Assembly (NCBI GenBank): GCA_009843505.1
Contig: VYDI01000034.1
Coordinates: 186,001-250,000 of the forward strand
DNA: 64,000 bases
From: Holophagales bacterium
Lineage (GTDB): Bacteria > Acidobacteriota > Thermoanaerobaculia > Multivoradales > Multivoraceae
Direction: 5' to 3'
The notes beneath the pieces were generated by a model, which made no database searches, was not told the origin of the DNA, and worked only from the letters and a program-made list of their open reading frames with translations. Numbering within the stretch: position 1 is the first letter of the stretch; every line of letters starts with the position of its first letter. Positions 7,999-16,342 of this stretch are shown piece by piece. Both the position numbers and the translations under genes were made by a program.

Positions 7999-9389
7999 GC
8001 GACGATCCCCAGGGGCGGCCGCGTCCGGTAGGCGCCGCGGGTGAAGTCGGGGAACTCGACCGGCTCGCTGCCCCGGGCGACCGAGAGTTCGCTCAACTCG
8101 ACCGGCGCCGATAGCGCCGCCGCGTCGTAGACGTCCATGTCGGTGGGCGTGCCCTCGAGCAGACAGCGGACCAGCCGGTAGTCCTCGAGGTAGTCCATGC
8201 CGCCGTGGCCGGCGCCCTCGGCATCGCCGGACCGCTCCGCCCACAACGGATGCTCGAAGCGCTCCCGGTAGGGCTCGACATCGCTCCACTCGTGCCCCTC
8301 GGCCTCGCCTTCGATGAAGATCCGGTCCGGAAACCCCGCGAATACGCCGCGGGTACCCTGCACCAGGTTGAGCCGGCTGTACGGCCTGGGCGTCGTCGTG
8401 TCGTGCTGCAGCAGGATGCTGCGCCCGCGCCGCGTCCGGATCAGGCTCGAGTTCATGTCACCCAGGGCGTAGCGAACCCTGGCCCGCGGATCGTCGGCGC
8501 CGAACCGTTCCGCCGCGTAGAGCGCCAGCCCCTTGGCCGGGCTCGACAGTGAGACGAGGTAGTCGAAGCAGTCGCCCCGGTTGATGTCCATGCATTGCGC
8601 CACCGGTCCCAGCCCGTGGGTCGGGTAGAGGTTGGCGTTGCGTTCCACCGAGTGCTGCAGGCGCCACAGCCCCTCGTTGCGGTCCGAGAACTTGATCGAC
8701 CGCAGGTCGTGAATGTAGGCCGCTTCGCCGTGAAGAAGGTCTCCCAGCAGGCCCTGGCGCACCATGTTCAGCACCATCATCTCGCTGCGGCCGTAGTTGC
8801 AGTTCTCCATCATCACGCAGTGCCGCGCGGTGCGCTCGGCGGTCTCGACCAGGCGCCAGCAGCCCTCGAGGGTGATCGCGGCCGGCACCTCGACCGCGGT
8901 GTGCTTCCCGGTTTCCATCGCCTCGACGCAGACGGGAACGTGCCACCGCCAGGGGGTCGAGTTGAACACGAGGTCAACGTCGTCGCGCTCGCACAGGCGC
9001 TTGAAGTCGGTAGCGCCCCGGGTGTAGAGCTCGGGCGGCTCGTTGTCCGCGTCGACGATCCACGAGGCCACCTCCTCGGCGCGAGGCTCGTCGATGTCGC
9101 AGACCGCCACGAGATCGACCCCCTCGATGCGAAGGAAGTTGCGGACGTGGCCGCCGCCCTGAAGGCCGACGCCGACGAAACCGATCCGCACCCGCTCGAG
9201 CGGCGGAGCGGCGAAGCCCGCCCGGTATGCCTCGAGCGCCCCTTTTTCCGGCTGCCCCGCGGCGGCGTCTTCGTCAGCTTCCTGACTCGCCGCGGCGTGG
9301 GCGCCAAGTGCGGCGGACGCCGCCGAAGGTCCTACCCAGGCCGCCTTCAACAGCTCGCGGCGGCCCCACAGGGGTGTCCACGCGCTCAT
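7995..9389 (-). CDS. Exported Gfo/Idh/MocA oxidoreductase, GH109-like
   Basis: 464 residues. The twin-arginine stretch GRRELLKAAWVG (residues 9-20) and following Ala-rich segment suggest Tat export with folded NAD(H). The Rossmann domain has VRIGFVGVGLQGGGHVRN. The downstream sequences ENCNYGRSEMMVLNMVRQGLLG and HGEAAYIHDLR resemble GH109 alpha-N-acetylgalactosaminidases, which hydrolyse glycosides by an NAD-dependent oxidation-elimination route. VEVPAAITLEGCWRLVE replaces the cytoplasmic-type EKP motif, as in exported members. The glycosyltransferase gene overlaps its stop. TACGCT lies seven bases before the ATG without a Shine-Dalgarno. The exact activity (glycosidase or dehydrogenase) cannot be fixed from sequence. 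Confidence 0.86.
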   Translation of the reverse strand: MSAWTPLWGRRELLKAAWVGPSAASAALGAHAAASQEADEDAAAGQPEKGALEAYRAGFAAPPLERVRIGFVGVGLQGGGHVRNFLRIEGVDLVAVCDIDEPRAEEVASWIVDADNEPPELYTRGATDFKRLCERDDVDLVFNSTPWRWHVPVCVEAMETGKHTAVEVPAAITLEGCWRLVETAERTARHCVMMENCNYGRSEMMVLNMVRQGLLGDLLHGEAAYIHDLRSIKFSDRNEGLWRLQHSVERNANLYPTHGLGPVAQCMDINRGDCFDYLVSLSSPAKGLALYAAERFGADDPRARVRYALGDMNSSLIRTRRGRSILLQHDTTTPRPYSRLNLVQGTRGVFAGFPDRIFIEGEAEGHEWSDVEPYRERFEHPLWAERSGDAEGAGHGGMDYLEDYRLVRCLLEGTPTDMDVYDAAALSAPVELSELSVARGSEPVEFPDFTRGAYRTRPPLGIVA

Positions 9390-9396
9390 GCTTCAG

Positions 9397-9402
9397 AGCG
9401 TA
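9397..9402 (-). promoter_or_regulatory. Candidate leaderless -10 motif (TACGCT)
   Basis: On the minus strand TACGCT is followed by seven bases and the ATG of the GH109-like gene at 9387-9389; no Shine-Dalgarno is present. The same hexamer occurs before pyrR (25721-25726) and before the cupredoxin gene (14432-14437). Confidence 0.4.
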
Positions 9403-9473
9403 CACCCAGCGCGGCCTGGAGCCAGCGCGAGGAGCCGGCCTCGCGACCGGTGCGTCTACCTTCTCCTAGCGCC

Positions 9474-9503
9474 CCGAAACGCCTCGCAGGCTCGGTGTTT
9501 CGG
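9474..9503. repeat. Short hairpin repeat, copy P1
   Basis: CCGAAAC (9474-9480) pairs with GTTTCGG (9497-9503) around a 16-nt loop that contains CTCGCAGGCTCG. Copy P2 at 18736-18765 has the same stem length, loop length and loop core, with compensating changes in the stem. P1 lies downstream of coxB in the gap 9390-9570, so it may end the respiratory transcript. A second inverted match, CGCAGGCTC (9486-9494) with GAGCCTGCG (9524-9532), could extend the structure. No T-run follows. Confidence 0.6.
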
Positions 9504-9570
9504 CCCATCCCGTCCGCACGGCGGAGCCTGCGCCCCGAAGTTGCTTCGCTGCGTTCTGCGGCGCGGGCTC

Positions 9571-10374
9571 CTAGAAGTCGAAGAAGTCGTCGTCGCTGCC
9601 GGTGAGGTAGGACGCCTCCTCGTCGAGCCAGGCCTGGAACTCCTCCTCGGTGTGCACGGTCAGGAAGCCGCGCATCGAGTAGTGGCTGTTGCCGCAGAGT
9701 TGGGCGCAGGCGATCTCGTAGACGTAGTCCGGGTTTCCGGTCTCTTCGCGGATCTGGGCGGTGGTCTTGGTGGGAACGAACCAGACCGGAATCGAAATGC
9801 CCGGGATCGTGTCCTGCTTGATCCGCATGTTCGGCAGGTTGAAGCTGTGGATCACGTCCTTCGACGACAGATGGATGATAGCCGCCTTGTCGACCGGCAA
9901 GTGCAACTGGTTCACCGTCCAGATGTCGTCGGCGCCGGCCTCGCTGTCACGATCGAGGCCGATCGGATTGGTCGCTTCGTCTATCAGCGACAGGTCCTGC
10001 GTGCCGAACTCGCCATCAGCCCCCGGGTACCAGACGTTCCACGCGAACTGCTGCGCCACGATCCGCACGACCGTCGATTCGGACTCCGGCGGCACTTCGT
10101 CGACACGTTCCGCCCACATCGGGATCGAGAAGCCGAGCAGGAGAATCCCCTCCGCGATCGCCACGGCGACCTCCCCATAGGTGCTCATCTTGCTCTTGAC
10201 GCCGACGTAGTCCGCCTTCGGGTTGCGGCTGGCGCGGAAGCGCATCAGCACGTACACGAAGAACACGCCCCAGACGATGAAGAGCGCGAGCATCAGGTAA
10301 TGCACCGCGTCGATCATGTTGTCGATCCGGCCGGCGTGCTCCGACGCCGCGGCCGGGAACATGGCATCCATCAT
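9571..10374 (-). CDS. coxB: Cytochrome c oxidase subunit II (CuA only)
   Basis: 267 residues. Two membrane helices (about 26-46, LMLALFIVWGVFFVYVLM, and about 72-90, VAIAEGILLLGFSIPMW) are followed by a periplasmic cupredoxin domain. The binuclear CuA site is intact: CAQLCGNSHYSM near residues 217-228, with QFAWNVWYPG and HLPVDKAAIIHLSSKDVIHSF earlier. There is no CxxCH, so this is an aa3-type rather than a caa3-type subunit; it must take electrons from a separate carrier. Its place at the end of the cluster, after subunits I, III and IV, is unusual. It overlaps the upstream small membrane protein gene by four bases. Confidence 0.96.
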   Translation of the reverse strand: MMDAMFPAAASEHAGRIDNMIDAVHYLMLALFIVWGVFFVYVLMRFRASRNPKADYVGVKSKMSTYGEVAVAIAEGILLLGFSIPMWAERVDEVPPESESTVVRIVAQQFAWNVWYPGADGEFGTQDLSLIDEATNPIGLDRDSEAGADDIWTVNQLHLPVDKAAIIHLSSKDVIHSFNLPNMRIKQDTIPGISIPVWFVPTKTTAQIREETGNPDYVYEIACAQLCGNSHYSMRGFLTVHTEEEFQAWLDEEASYLTGSDDDFFDF

Positions 10375-10844
10375 GACTTGACAGGCTCCTCAACGGTGCT
10401 CCACCAGGGCGGCACCGGGTCGGTTCGCAGACGCCGGGCGCGGCGCCGGAGATAGAGAAAGAAGAGGACGAAGGCTCCCTGCATCACGAAGACCGCCGCC
10501 AGCAGAAACCAGACGCCGGCTCGGGCCGCGTCGATCATCGTGCCTTCGGCAGCCCCGTAGCAGACCGAGCAGGCCCAGGCCGCCGGTTCGGAGGCGAAGA
10601 GCGAGACAACAACGGCAACGGGAATCGTGCGGAACAGCTTGCGGCGGCGAGCCCACTCCTCCTCCGGCGTCGTGATCTTCCGCCAGAACCAGACGCCGTA
10701 CCAGACGAGCGCCGCCGCGACCGCGAAGGACAGGACGGCGCCTACCGCGTACGCGCTCCCTTGAGCCAGACACCAGCCGCCGAAGAACAGCGCCAGGAGA
10801 ACGGCGCTGCCGACGAAGACGATGTGAATGACCTTCAGGTTCAT
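10371..10844 (-). CDS. Small membrane protein of the oxidase cluster with CxxC motif
   Basis: 157 residues that I do not recognise as a named oxidase subunit. Three hydrophobic segments are visible: about 5-22 (IHIVFVGSAVLLALFFGG), about 31-50 (YAVGAVLSFAVAAALVWYGV) and about 108-130 (GVWFLLAAVFVMQGAFVLFFLY), followed by a basic tail. Between the second and third is a further hydrophobic stretch ending in AACSVCYGAAEGTM-like sequence (read as AWACSVCYG), a CxxC pair that would face the periplasm. It lies between coxD and coxB and overlaps coxB. A role in copper delivery or assembly of CuA is possible but is only inference from position and the CxxC. Confidence 0.75.
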   Translation of the reverse strand: MNLKVIHIVFVGSAVLLALFFGGWCLAQGSAYAVGAVLSFAVAAALVWYGVWFWRKITTPEEEWARRRKLFRTIPVAVVVSLFASEPAAWACSVCYGAAEGTMIDAARAGVWFLLAAVFVMQGAFVLFFLYLRRRARRLRTDPVPPWWSTVEEPVKS

Positions 10845-10862
10845 GACTCGATCAGCGGGCTG

Positions 10863-11192
10863 TCAGTGCGGCTCGTGCGCCTCGACTTCGGCGAACTCTC
10901 CTACCTGGTCCGTTACCGAGGTCAGGAGCGGCAACGCCATCAGGGCTATGAAGAACGCCACCGTGAGCGCCAGCGTCCAGTAGATGATCCGCTTCTCGTC
11001 GATCAGGTGCATGAAGAAGCAGGCGACCAGGGACGCCTTGACGCTGGCGATGAACAGGCCGATGGTGAGGGCCACCGGCACCGAAACGTCCAGGTAGTAC
11101 GCGCCAACCGTGGCGGCGGTGCCCACCATCAGGGCGCCGAACACCAGGAAGTAGACGCGGACCTGCTTGTCGATATCGACGTGTTCACTCAT
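10863..11192 (-). CDS. coxD: Cytochrome c oxidase subunit IV, prokaryotic type
   Basis: 109 residues with three hydrophobic segments (about 13-33, 37-57 and 70-92) and the usual subunit IV pattern: SEHVDIDKQVRVYFLVFGALM, VALTIGLFIASVKASLVACFFMHL, then IYWTLALTVAFFIALMALPL. This small subunit stabilises the haem-copper oxidase core in bacteria and carries no cofactor. Spacing to coxC upstream is 52 bases, and to the next gene 18 bases, consistent with one transcript. Confidence 0.88.
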   Translation of the reverse strand: MSEHVDIDKQVRVYFLVFGALMVGTAATVGAYYLDVSVPVALTIGLFIASVKASLVACFFMHLIDEKRIIYWTLALTVAFFIALMALPLLTSVTDQVGEFAEVEAHEPH

Positions 11193-11244
11193 GGAATGCG
11201 ACTCGCTCCAGGGTTGACCAGAGATTCAGGGCGGCAGGCGTCCG

Positions 11245-11844
11245 CTACAGCAGGTAGAAGACGGGGAAGAGGAAGATCCACACCAGATCGACGAAGTGCC
11301 AGAACAGGCCCGAGTGCTCCACCCTGTCGGTCAGCCACTGCCGGTTCGTGTGGAACACCTTCGACCCCGGCCCGGTGAAGTAGGCGTTCCAGGCCATGCC
11401 GCCGATCACGTGCAGGGCGTGGAGCCCGGTCATCGCGAAGTAGATGGCGAGGAAGGTGCTCGACTCCGGGTAGTGATGGTGCTCGAACTTCGCCGTGTAC
11501 TCGAAGTACTTGATGACCAGGAAGATGCCGCCGCAGCCGACGGTCATCCAGCCGAACAGCTTGAACCGGCCCAGTTGCCCGCGCATCAGCGACGCCCAGG
11601 CCATGACCATCGTCAGACTGGAGGCGATCAGCACCGCGGTGTTGAGCGTCGCGAGAGGGATGTTGAGCTCCGCCTCGGCCTGCATCGCGGCCCAGTTGCC
11701 GTCCGACCCGATGCGCAGCATGATGAACGTGGCGAACAGCGCCCCGAACAGCATGACCTCCGACGTCAGGAACAGCCAGATCCCGATCTTGCCGTTGTTG
11801 AGACCCGTTTCGGGGTGAGCCTCTACCGTGTAGGGGATTTCCAT
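11245..11844 (-). CDS. coxC: Cytochrome c oxidase subunit III
   Basis: 199 residues with five hydrophobic segments, the short form of subunit III common with caa3/aa3-type enzymes. Visible family features are NGKIGIWLFLTSEVMLFGALFATF near the N-terminus, then KLFGWMTVGCGGIFLVIKYFEY, and HYPESSTFLAIYFAMTGLHALHVIGGMAWN. The end, WHFVDLVWIFLFPVFYLL, is typical. Subunit III supports proton uptake and stabilises subunit I. The start lies 20 bases after the coxA stop with only a weak ribosome binding site, so translation may be coupled. Confidence 0.95.
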   Translation of the reverse strand: MEIPYTVEAHPETGLNNGKIGIWLFLTSEVMLFGALFATFIMLRIGSDGNWAAMQAEAELNIPLATLNTAVLIASSLTMVMAWASLMRGQLGRFKLFGWMTVGCGGIFLVIKYFEYTAKFEHHHYPESSTFLAIYFAMTGLHALHVIGGMAWNAYFTGPGSKVFHTNRQWLTDRVEHSGLFWHFVDLVWIFLFPVFYLL

Positions 11845-11864
11845 CTCTTGAGGTCCTCGAACGG

Positions 11865-13622
11865 TCAGGTTGAGGCCGGTTCGGCCTGTGGGACATAGTC
11901 CCTGTCGCTACCCGGGACGCTGTACTCGTACGGCCCGCGTACGACCTCGATCGGCTGGTCGAAGTTGCCGTGCGGGGCCGGCGACGGCGCCAGCCACTCG
12001 ACGGTGGTCGAGTTCCAGGGATTGCGTCCGGCCTTCTCGCCGTTGCGGATGCTCATGAAGAAGTTGATGATGAACGGAATCTGGGCCAGCGCCAGACACC
12101 AGGCCGAAACCGACATCATCCGGTTCAGCCCGGCGACCTCGCCCGCGAAGTCGTAGCTGATGCCGCCGTCCGCGAGACGTCGCGAAACGCCGTTCAGGCC
12201 CTGAATCATCATGGGGAAGAACACCCCGTTCATGAAGACGAGCGAGGGCCAGAAGTGAAGTTTGCCCAGGAACTCGTTCATCTTGCGCCCCGTCACCTTG
12301 GGGAACCAGTAGTAGACGCCGGCGAACAGCGCGAACAGGGTTCCGGGCGCCACCACGTAGTGGAAGTGGCCGATCACGTAGTAGGTGTCGTGGAGCGGAA
12401 TGTCCGCCGCCGAGAGACCAAGGGGCAGCCCGGTCAGTCCTCCGATGCCGAACATCGGCAGGAAGCCGAGCGCGAACAGCATCGGCGTGTTGTAGCGGAT
12501 CGAACCGCCCCATAGCGAGATGAACAGCGCGCTCAGAATGATGACCGACGGGATCGAGATGATCATCGTCGTCGTCTGGAAGAAGGTGGACATCACCGAA
12601 CCCATGCCGGTGATGAACATGTGGTGCGCCCAGACGATGAAGCTCATGAAGCCGAGGAAGATCAGCGAGTAGACCATCGAGCGGTAGCCCCAGAGCGGCT
12701 TGCGCGAGTTGTTCGCGATCACCTCGGCGACAATCCCCATCGCCGGCAGGATGAGCACGTAGACCTCCGGGTGGGCCAGGAACCAGAACAGGTGCTGCCA
12801 GAGCAGCGGGCTGCCGCCTCCGCTCCGGTCGAGCACCTCGCCGCCGACCACCAGCCCTTCCGGAATGAAGAAGCTCGTGTTCGCGACCCGGTCCATCAAC
12901 TGCAGCACGCCCGCGGCCTCGAGCGGCGGGAAGGCCAGCAGCAGGAGGAAGGCGGTCACGATCTGCGCCCAGCAGAAGAACGGCAGACGCATCCAGGTCA
13001 TCCCCGGCGCGCGGAGCTGAACCGCCGTGGTGATGAAGTTGATCGCGCCCAGCAGGGACGAGGTGATCAGGAAGATCATCCCGATCAGCCAGGCGGTCTG
13101 GCCGTTCAGCGCGATGTCGGCCAGCGGCGAGTAGGAGGTCCAGCCGTTGCCCGCGGCGCCGTTCGGCAGGAAGAAGCTGGCGAACATGGTCACGCCGCCC
13201 ATGAACAGGCACCAGTAGCTGATCATGTTGATCCGCGGGAAGGCCATGTCCGGGGCGCCGAGCTGCAGCGGCATGACGAAGTTGCCGAAGCCGCCGACCG
13301 CCAGCGGTACGACGCCCAGGAACACCATGATCGTGCCGTGCATCGCGCCGAGCTCGTTGTAGAAGTCCGGCAGCATGATGCCGCCGGGCGCCCGGTTGTC
13401 GCCAAGGAGCGAGCCGATGAAGGGGATCGGTTCATTCGGGTAGGCGAGGTTCCAGCGCATCAGCATCATCAGGACGAACCCGAAGAAGAGGAACGCCAGA
13501 CCCGTGACCGAGTACTGGACGCCGATCACCTTGTGATCGGTCGAGAAGATGTACTTCCGCCAGAAGCTCTGCTCGTGATGATGCTCGTCGTGTGCAGGTG
13601 AAGCGTGAACGGGCTCCGCCAT
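11865..13622 (-). CDS. coxA: Cytochrome c oxidase subunit I
   Basis: 585 residues, the haem-copper catalytic subunit. Key motifs: HPEVYVLILPAMG near residue 283 (CuB His and cross-linked Tyr in the HPEVY pattern), WAHHMFITGM near 332 (two CuB His), and HDTYYVIGHFHYV near 410 (haem a3 and haem a ligands). The N-terminal His-rich tail (HDEHHHEQSFWRKY) precedes the first helix. The enzyme reduces O2 to water and pumps protons. A good Shine-Dalgarno, AAAGGAG, lies eight bases before the ATG. It follows the cupredoxin gene by about 40 bases. Confidence 0.97.
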   Translation of the reverse strand: MAEPVHASPAHDEHHHEQSFWRKYIFSTDHKVIGVQYSVTGLAFLFFGFVLMMLMRWNLAYPNEPIPFIGSLLGDNRAPGGIMLPDFYNELGAMHGTIMVFLGVVPLAVGGFGNFVMPLQLGAPDMAFPRINMISYWCLFMGGVTMFASFFLPNGAAGNGWTSYSPLADIALNGQTAWLIGMIFLITSSLLGAINFITTAVQLRAPGMTWMRLPFFCWAQIVTAFLLLLAFPPLEAAGVLQLMDRVANTSFFIPEGLVVGGEVLDRSGGGSPLLWQHLFWFLAHPEVYVLILPAMGIVAEVIANNSRKPLWGYRSMVYSLIFLGFMSFIVWAHHMFITGMGSVMSTFFQTTTMIISIPSVIILSALFISLWGGSIRYNTPMLFALGFLPMFGIGGLTGLPLGLSAADIPLHDTYYVIGHFHYVVAPGTLFALFAGVYYWFPKVTGRKMNEFLGKLHFWPSLVFMNGVFFPMMIQGLNGVSRRLADGGISYDFAGEVAGLNRMMSVSAWCLALAQIPFIINFFMSIRNGEKAGRNPWNSTTVEWLAPSPAPHGNFDQPIEVVRGPYEYSVPGSDRDYVPQAEPAST

Positions 13623-13662
13623 GGACGCCGCTCCTTTCTAGCTACTTGCTGGGGTTCCTCGT

Positions 13663-14379
13663 CTACTCCGGCTTGAACACGAAGTTCACCGTCGCCTCGC
13701 CGCTGGCGCCGACCTCGACGGTCTCGGAGTAGATCCTGAACCTCTCGAACTCATGCCGGGCCTCGATCGTGTAGGTGCCGGCCGGGACGTTCTCGATGCG
13801 GAAGGAGCCGTCGGCGCCCGACACAGCGTAGAACGGATGATCGACGACCGTCACCCAGGACGTCATCCACGGATGGACATCGCACTTGATCCGGAACCGC
13901 TCCGTCTTGTCGAAGCTGTAGTCGGCCTCGGTCACGCTGGCCGGCATCGCCCGGTTGAACGGGGGATTGTCCTTGGACAGCGAGTGGACGTTGTGCAGCA
14001 GGCCGTCCGAGTTCTTCACCTTGAACTGCTGCCCGACCTGGATGCCCATGACGCGTGGCGTGTAGATGCAGCCGTTCTGGTCCATGACCACCGGCTGCGA
14101 AGGCGTGTCGAACGACTTCCCGTCCAGGCCCTCGGTAATCACCAGGAAGACGTTGGCGAAGGCACCGCCATCCCCGATCATGAAGGTCTGGTCGAGGACC
14201 GTGCCACTGTGCTTCTCGGCGCATTTCGGGTCCGCGTCCATCCTCATCGGGCGTTGCGGGGGCGTCCGGCCTTCGTACGTGACTTTGCCGACAATCGTGC
14301 CGCCGAGCGCAACCGAGGAGGAAGCCAGGGCGAAGGCGAGAAGAACGGCACAGACGCGAATCGTCTGCTTCGGAATCAT
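13663..14379 (-). CDS. Exported amicyanin-like cupredoxin with carboxypeptidase-regulatory-like C-terminus
   Basis: 238 residues. A Sec signal (about residues 1-27) is followed by a beta-rich domain. Candidate type I copper ligands are the first His in LHNVHSL (near 128-132) and C-x2-H-x2-M in KCDVHPWM (near 165-171). The same ligand spacing, with HNVHF, is found in amicyanin. The C-terminal part, GSFRIENVPAGTYTIEARHE, resembles the carboxypeptidase regulatory-like fold. AAGGAG lies seven bases before the ATG at 14379. The gene sits between actF and coxA, where a monohaem ActE or cytochrome is often found. I infer an electron shuttle from complex III to the oxidase. A paralogue is at 17937-18731. 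Confidence 0.82.
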   Translation of the reverse strand: MIPKQTIRVCAVLLAFALASSSVALGGTIVGKVTYEGRTPPQRPMRMDADPKCAEKHSGTVLDQTFMIGDGGAFANVFLVITEGLDGKSFDTPSQPVVMDQNGCIYTPRVMGIQVGQQFKVKNSDGLLHNVHSLSKDNPPFNRAMPASVTEADYSFDKTERFRIKCDVHPWMTSWVTVVDHPFYAVSGADGSFRIENVPAGTYTIEARHEFERFRIYSETVEVGASGEATVNFVFKPE

Positions 14380-14431
14380 GTCGATGCTCCTTGACGGGAG
14401 AGGTGTTGCAAGAGGTCCTGAGACGGTGCGC

Positions 14432-14460
14432 AGCGTAGCAAGGACCGGCGGGTGGAACAA
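14432..14460 (-). promoter_or_regulatory. Possible promoter for the cupredoxin-cox genes
   Basis: On the minus strand TTGTTC (14455-14460) is followed by 17 bases and TACGCT (14432-14437), upstream of the cupredoxin ATG at 14379. It may give the cupredoxin and cox genes transcription separate from the act genes. Confidence 0.35.
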
Positions 14461-14497
14461 GGCGAACGGCTGACGGACGGGGAGGGCCCTGAACGTC

Positions 14498-15733
14498 TCA
14501 GATGTTCTCGAAGGCCAGCGACTCGACCAGCCGCGGATCGCGGGACGGCACCAGCGAGCCGCGGCCCAGCAGCCAGCCCGCGGTTGCCAGGAACACGCCG
14601 CCAACGCCGAGCAGGGAGGTCAGGTCGAGCAGGGAGAACGTCATCTCCCGGTGCAGGTTCGGCATGACCAGCCAGAACACGTCCCAGAGGTGCATGGCCA
14701 GCATCCAGAGGGCGCCGATCAGCAGCAGGCTGCGATTCCGCTTGATCGTCCGGGGCATGAGGAAGAAGAACGGGACGGCGAAGTGGCCGATGGCCAGCAG
14801 CAAGGTGGCCGGGCGCCAGGCCGCCGGATTGTCGGCCGTGCCGTGCAGCCGGCTCAGGAACCAGTTGGTCTCCTCCGGGATGTTCGCGTACCAGATCAGG
14901 AAGAACTGACTGAAAGCGATGTAGGCCCAGAACACCGTGAAGGCGAACAGCAGCTTGCCGAGATCGTGGAAGTGCTCGCCGGTGACCACGCCCCGGAAGT
15001 GGCCCGACCGTTCGAATGCCAGGGTGAGGACCGTAAGCGCGGCAAACGCCGAGACGACCGTACCGGCGAAGAAGTAGACGCCGAACATCGTCGAGTACCA
15101 GTGCGGCTCCAGCGACATGAGCCAGTCGAAACCGGCAAACGTGAGCGTCACCGCGAACAGGGCGACGGCAACGGGGCTGAATCGCGCCATGCGGCGCGAG
15201 AGCGCCTCGTCGCCGCTGTCGTCCTGCCGCCGCGACGCGTTCCGGAAGTAGAGCGCCAGTCCGCTCCAGACCACGAAGTAGATAACCGTCCGAATCCAGA
15301 AGCCGGTCTCGTTGAGCCACGGTTCCTTGACCTGCAGCAACCGGTCGTGCGCCACCGCGTCGGCGTGGGTCCAGTGGAACAGGTCGTACATGCCCAGGGC
15401 CACGACCGGAACGAACAGGACCGCCAGCACCGGCACCGTGCAGGCGAGGTTCTCGGCCAGGCGGCGCACCACGACGCCCCATCCGGCCTTCGTCGCGTGG
15501 TGAATCAGCACGAAGAACAGGCAGCCGAGACCGATGCAGAGGAAGAAGACGACCGCGACGAGCCAGGAGTGGAAGAACTGCTTCGTGCTCTCCTTTGAGC
15601 CCATCGCCAGCACGATCGACAGGGCCGTGAAGACGACGCCGACCAGACCCGCGATCAACGGCAGACGCGCCCAGGCGCTGCCCGGCCGGATGACCAGCTG
15701 ATCGAGATGAATGATGCGCGGTCCGTGGGCCAT
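14498..15733 (-). CDS. actF: Alternative complex III subunit F (quinol:cytochrome c oxidoreductase membrane subunit)
   Basis: 411 residues from the ATG at 15731-15733, which shares one base with the stop of actD. About ten hydrophobic segments are visible, with the ActF-like signatures HSWLVAVVFFLCIGLGCLFFVLIHH, TLTFAGFDWLMSLEPHWYSTMFG, and FSQFFLIWYANIPEETNWF. It is homologous to NrfD/ActC-type membrane proteins of alternative complex III, which oxidises quinol and reduces a periplasmic carrier. Charged residues within helices (DWLMSLEPHWYS) match the proposed proton-path region. The subunit call rests on these motifs and on position after actC and actD. Confidence 0.9.
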   Translation of the reverse strand: MAHGPRIIHLDQLVIRPGSAWARLPLIAGLVGVVFTALSIVLAMGSKESTKQFFHSWLVAVVFFLCIGLGCLFFVLIHHATKAGWGVVVRRLAENLACTVPVLAVLFVPVVALGMYDLFHWTHADAVAHDRLLQVKEPWLNETGFWIRTVIYFVVWSGLALYFRNASRRQDDSGDEALSRRMARFSPVAVALFAVTLTFAGFDWLMSLEPHWYSTMFGVYFFAGTVVSAFAALTVLTLAFERSGHFRGVVTGEHFHDLGKLLFAFTVFWAYIAFSQFFLIWYANIPEETNWFLSRLHGTADNPAAWRPATLLLAIGHFAVPFFFLMPRTIKRNRSLLLIGALWMLAMHLWDVFWLVMPNLHREMTFSLLDLTSLLGVGGVFLATAGWLLGRGSLVPSRDPRLVESLAFENI

Positions 15734-16341
15734 CAAGCGGCGCCTCCCGCCTCACTGTCTTCGGCCGGATCACCGATCGGCACGTGCTCCACCTCGACGG
15801 CGCCGAGCCCGCTCAGGAACTCGGCCGTGTCCCGGTCGTCGTACTTCGGGTCCCACGCCTCGATGGCGATGAACAGGCCGTCGTCAGTGACCCTCGCGAA
15901 GTTCTTCGACCGGAACAGGGGATGGTGGTACGTGGGCAGCTTGTTGAAGGCGAACATGCCAAGCACCGCCCCCAGTGCCGCGCCGAGCACACCGAGCTCG
16001 AAGGTGACCGGCACGAACGCGGGCCAGGTGAACAGGGGCTTGCCGCTGATGACCAGCGGATAGCCCAGGATGTGGACCCAGCTCTGCAGGGCGAAGCCGA
16101 GCCCGGCGCCGGAAAGCCCCGTTGCGAGCACGAGGAACGGCAGCTTGGACGGCTTCAACCCCATCGCCTTCTCGAGACCGTGTACCGGGAACGGCGTCAG
16201 CGCGTCCCACTTCGAGTAGCCGGCGTCCCTGACCGCCTCGCAGGCCCGGTAGAGCGCCTTGGCGGTCTCGAAGCGGGCGAGCACGCCGTAGTGGCTGTAG
16301 CCCGCCGACGCTTCCGGCACGTCCAGGGTCATCAGGCCCAT
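15733..16341 (-). CDS. actD: Alternative complex III subunit D (DUF3341)
   Basis: 202 residues. The N-terminal soluble part GVLARFETAKALYRACEAVRDAGYSKWDALTPFPVHGLEKAMGL is the DUF3341 hallmark. Two hydrophobic segments follow (about 75-97 and 113-137, including GVLGAALGAVLGMFAFNKLP). The end has LFIAIEAWDPKYD, also typical, with a short acidic Ala-rich tail. ActD is a peripheral/membrane subunit of complex III without cofactors. It starts one base after the actC stop and its own stop overlaps the actF start, so the three act genes are tightly coupled. Confidence 0.92.
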   Translation of the reverse strand: MGLMTLDVPEASAGYSHYGVLARFETAKALYRACEAVRDAGYSKWDALTPFPVHGLEKAMGLKPSKLPFLVLATGLSGAGLGFALQSWVHILGYPLVISGKPLFTWPAFVPVTFELGVLGAALGAVLGMFAFNKLPTYHHPLFRSKNFARVTDDGLFIAIEAWDPKYDDRDTAEFLSGLGAVEVEHVPIGDPAEDSEAGGAA

Positions 16342-16342
16342 G

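Noticed and set aside
12621..13601. Long plus-strand open frame opposite coxA
   Set aside because: Antisense shadow of the oxidase subunit I gene; composition is Glu/Arg/His-rich without domain signals.
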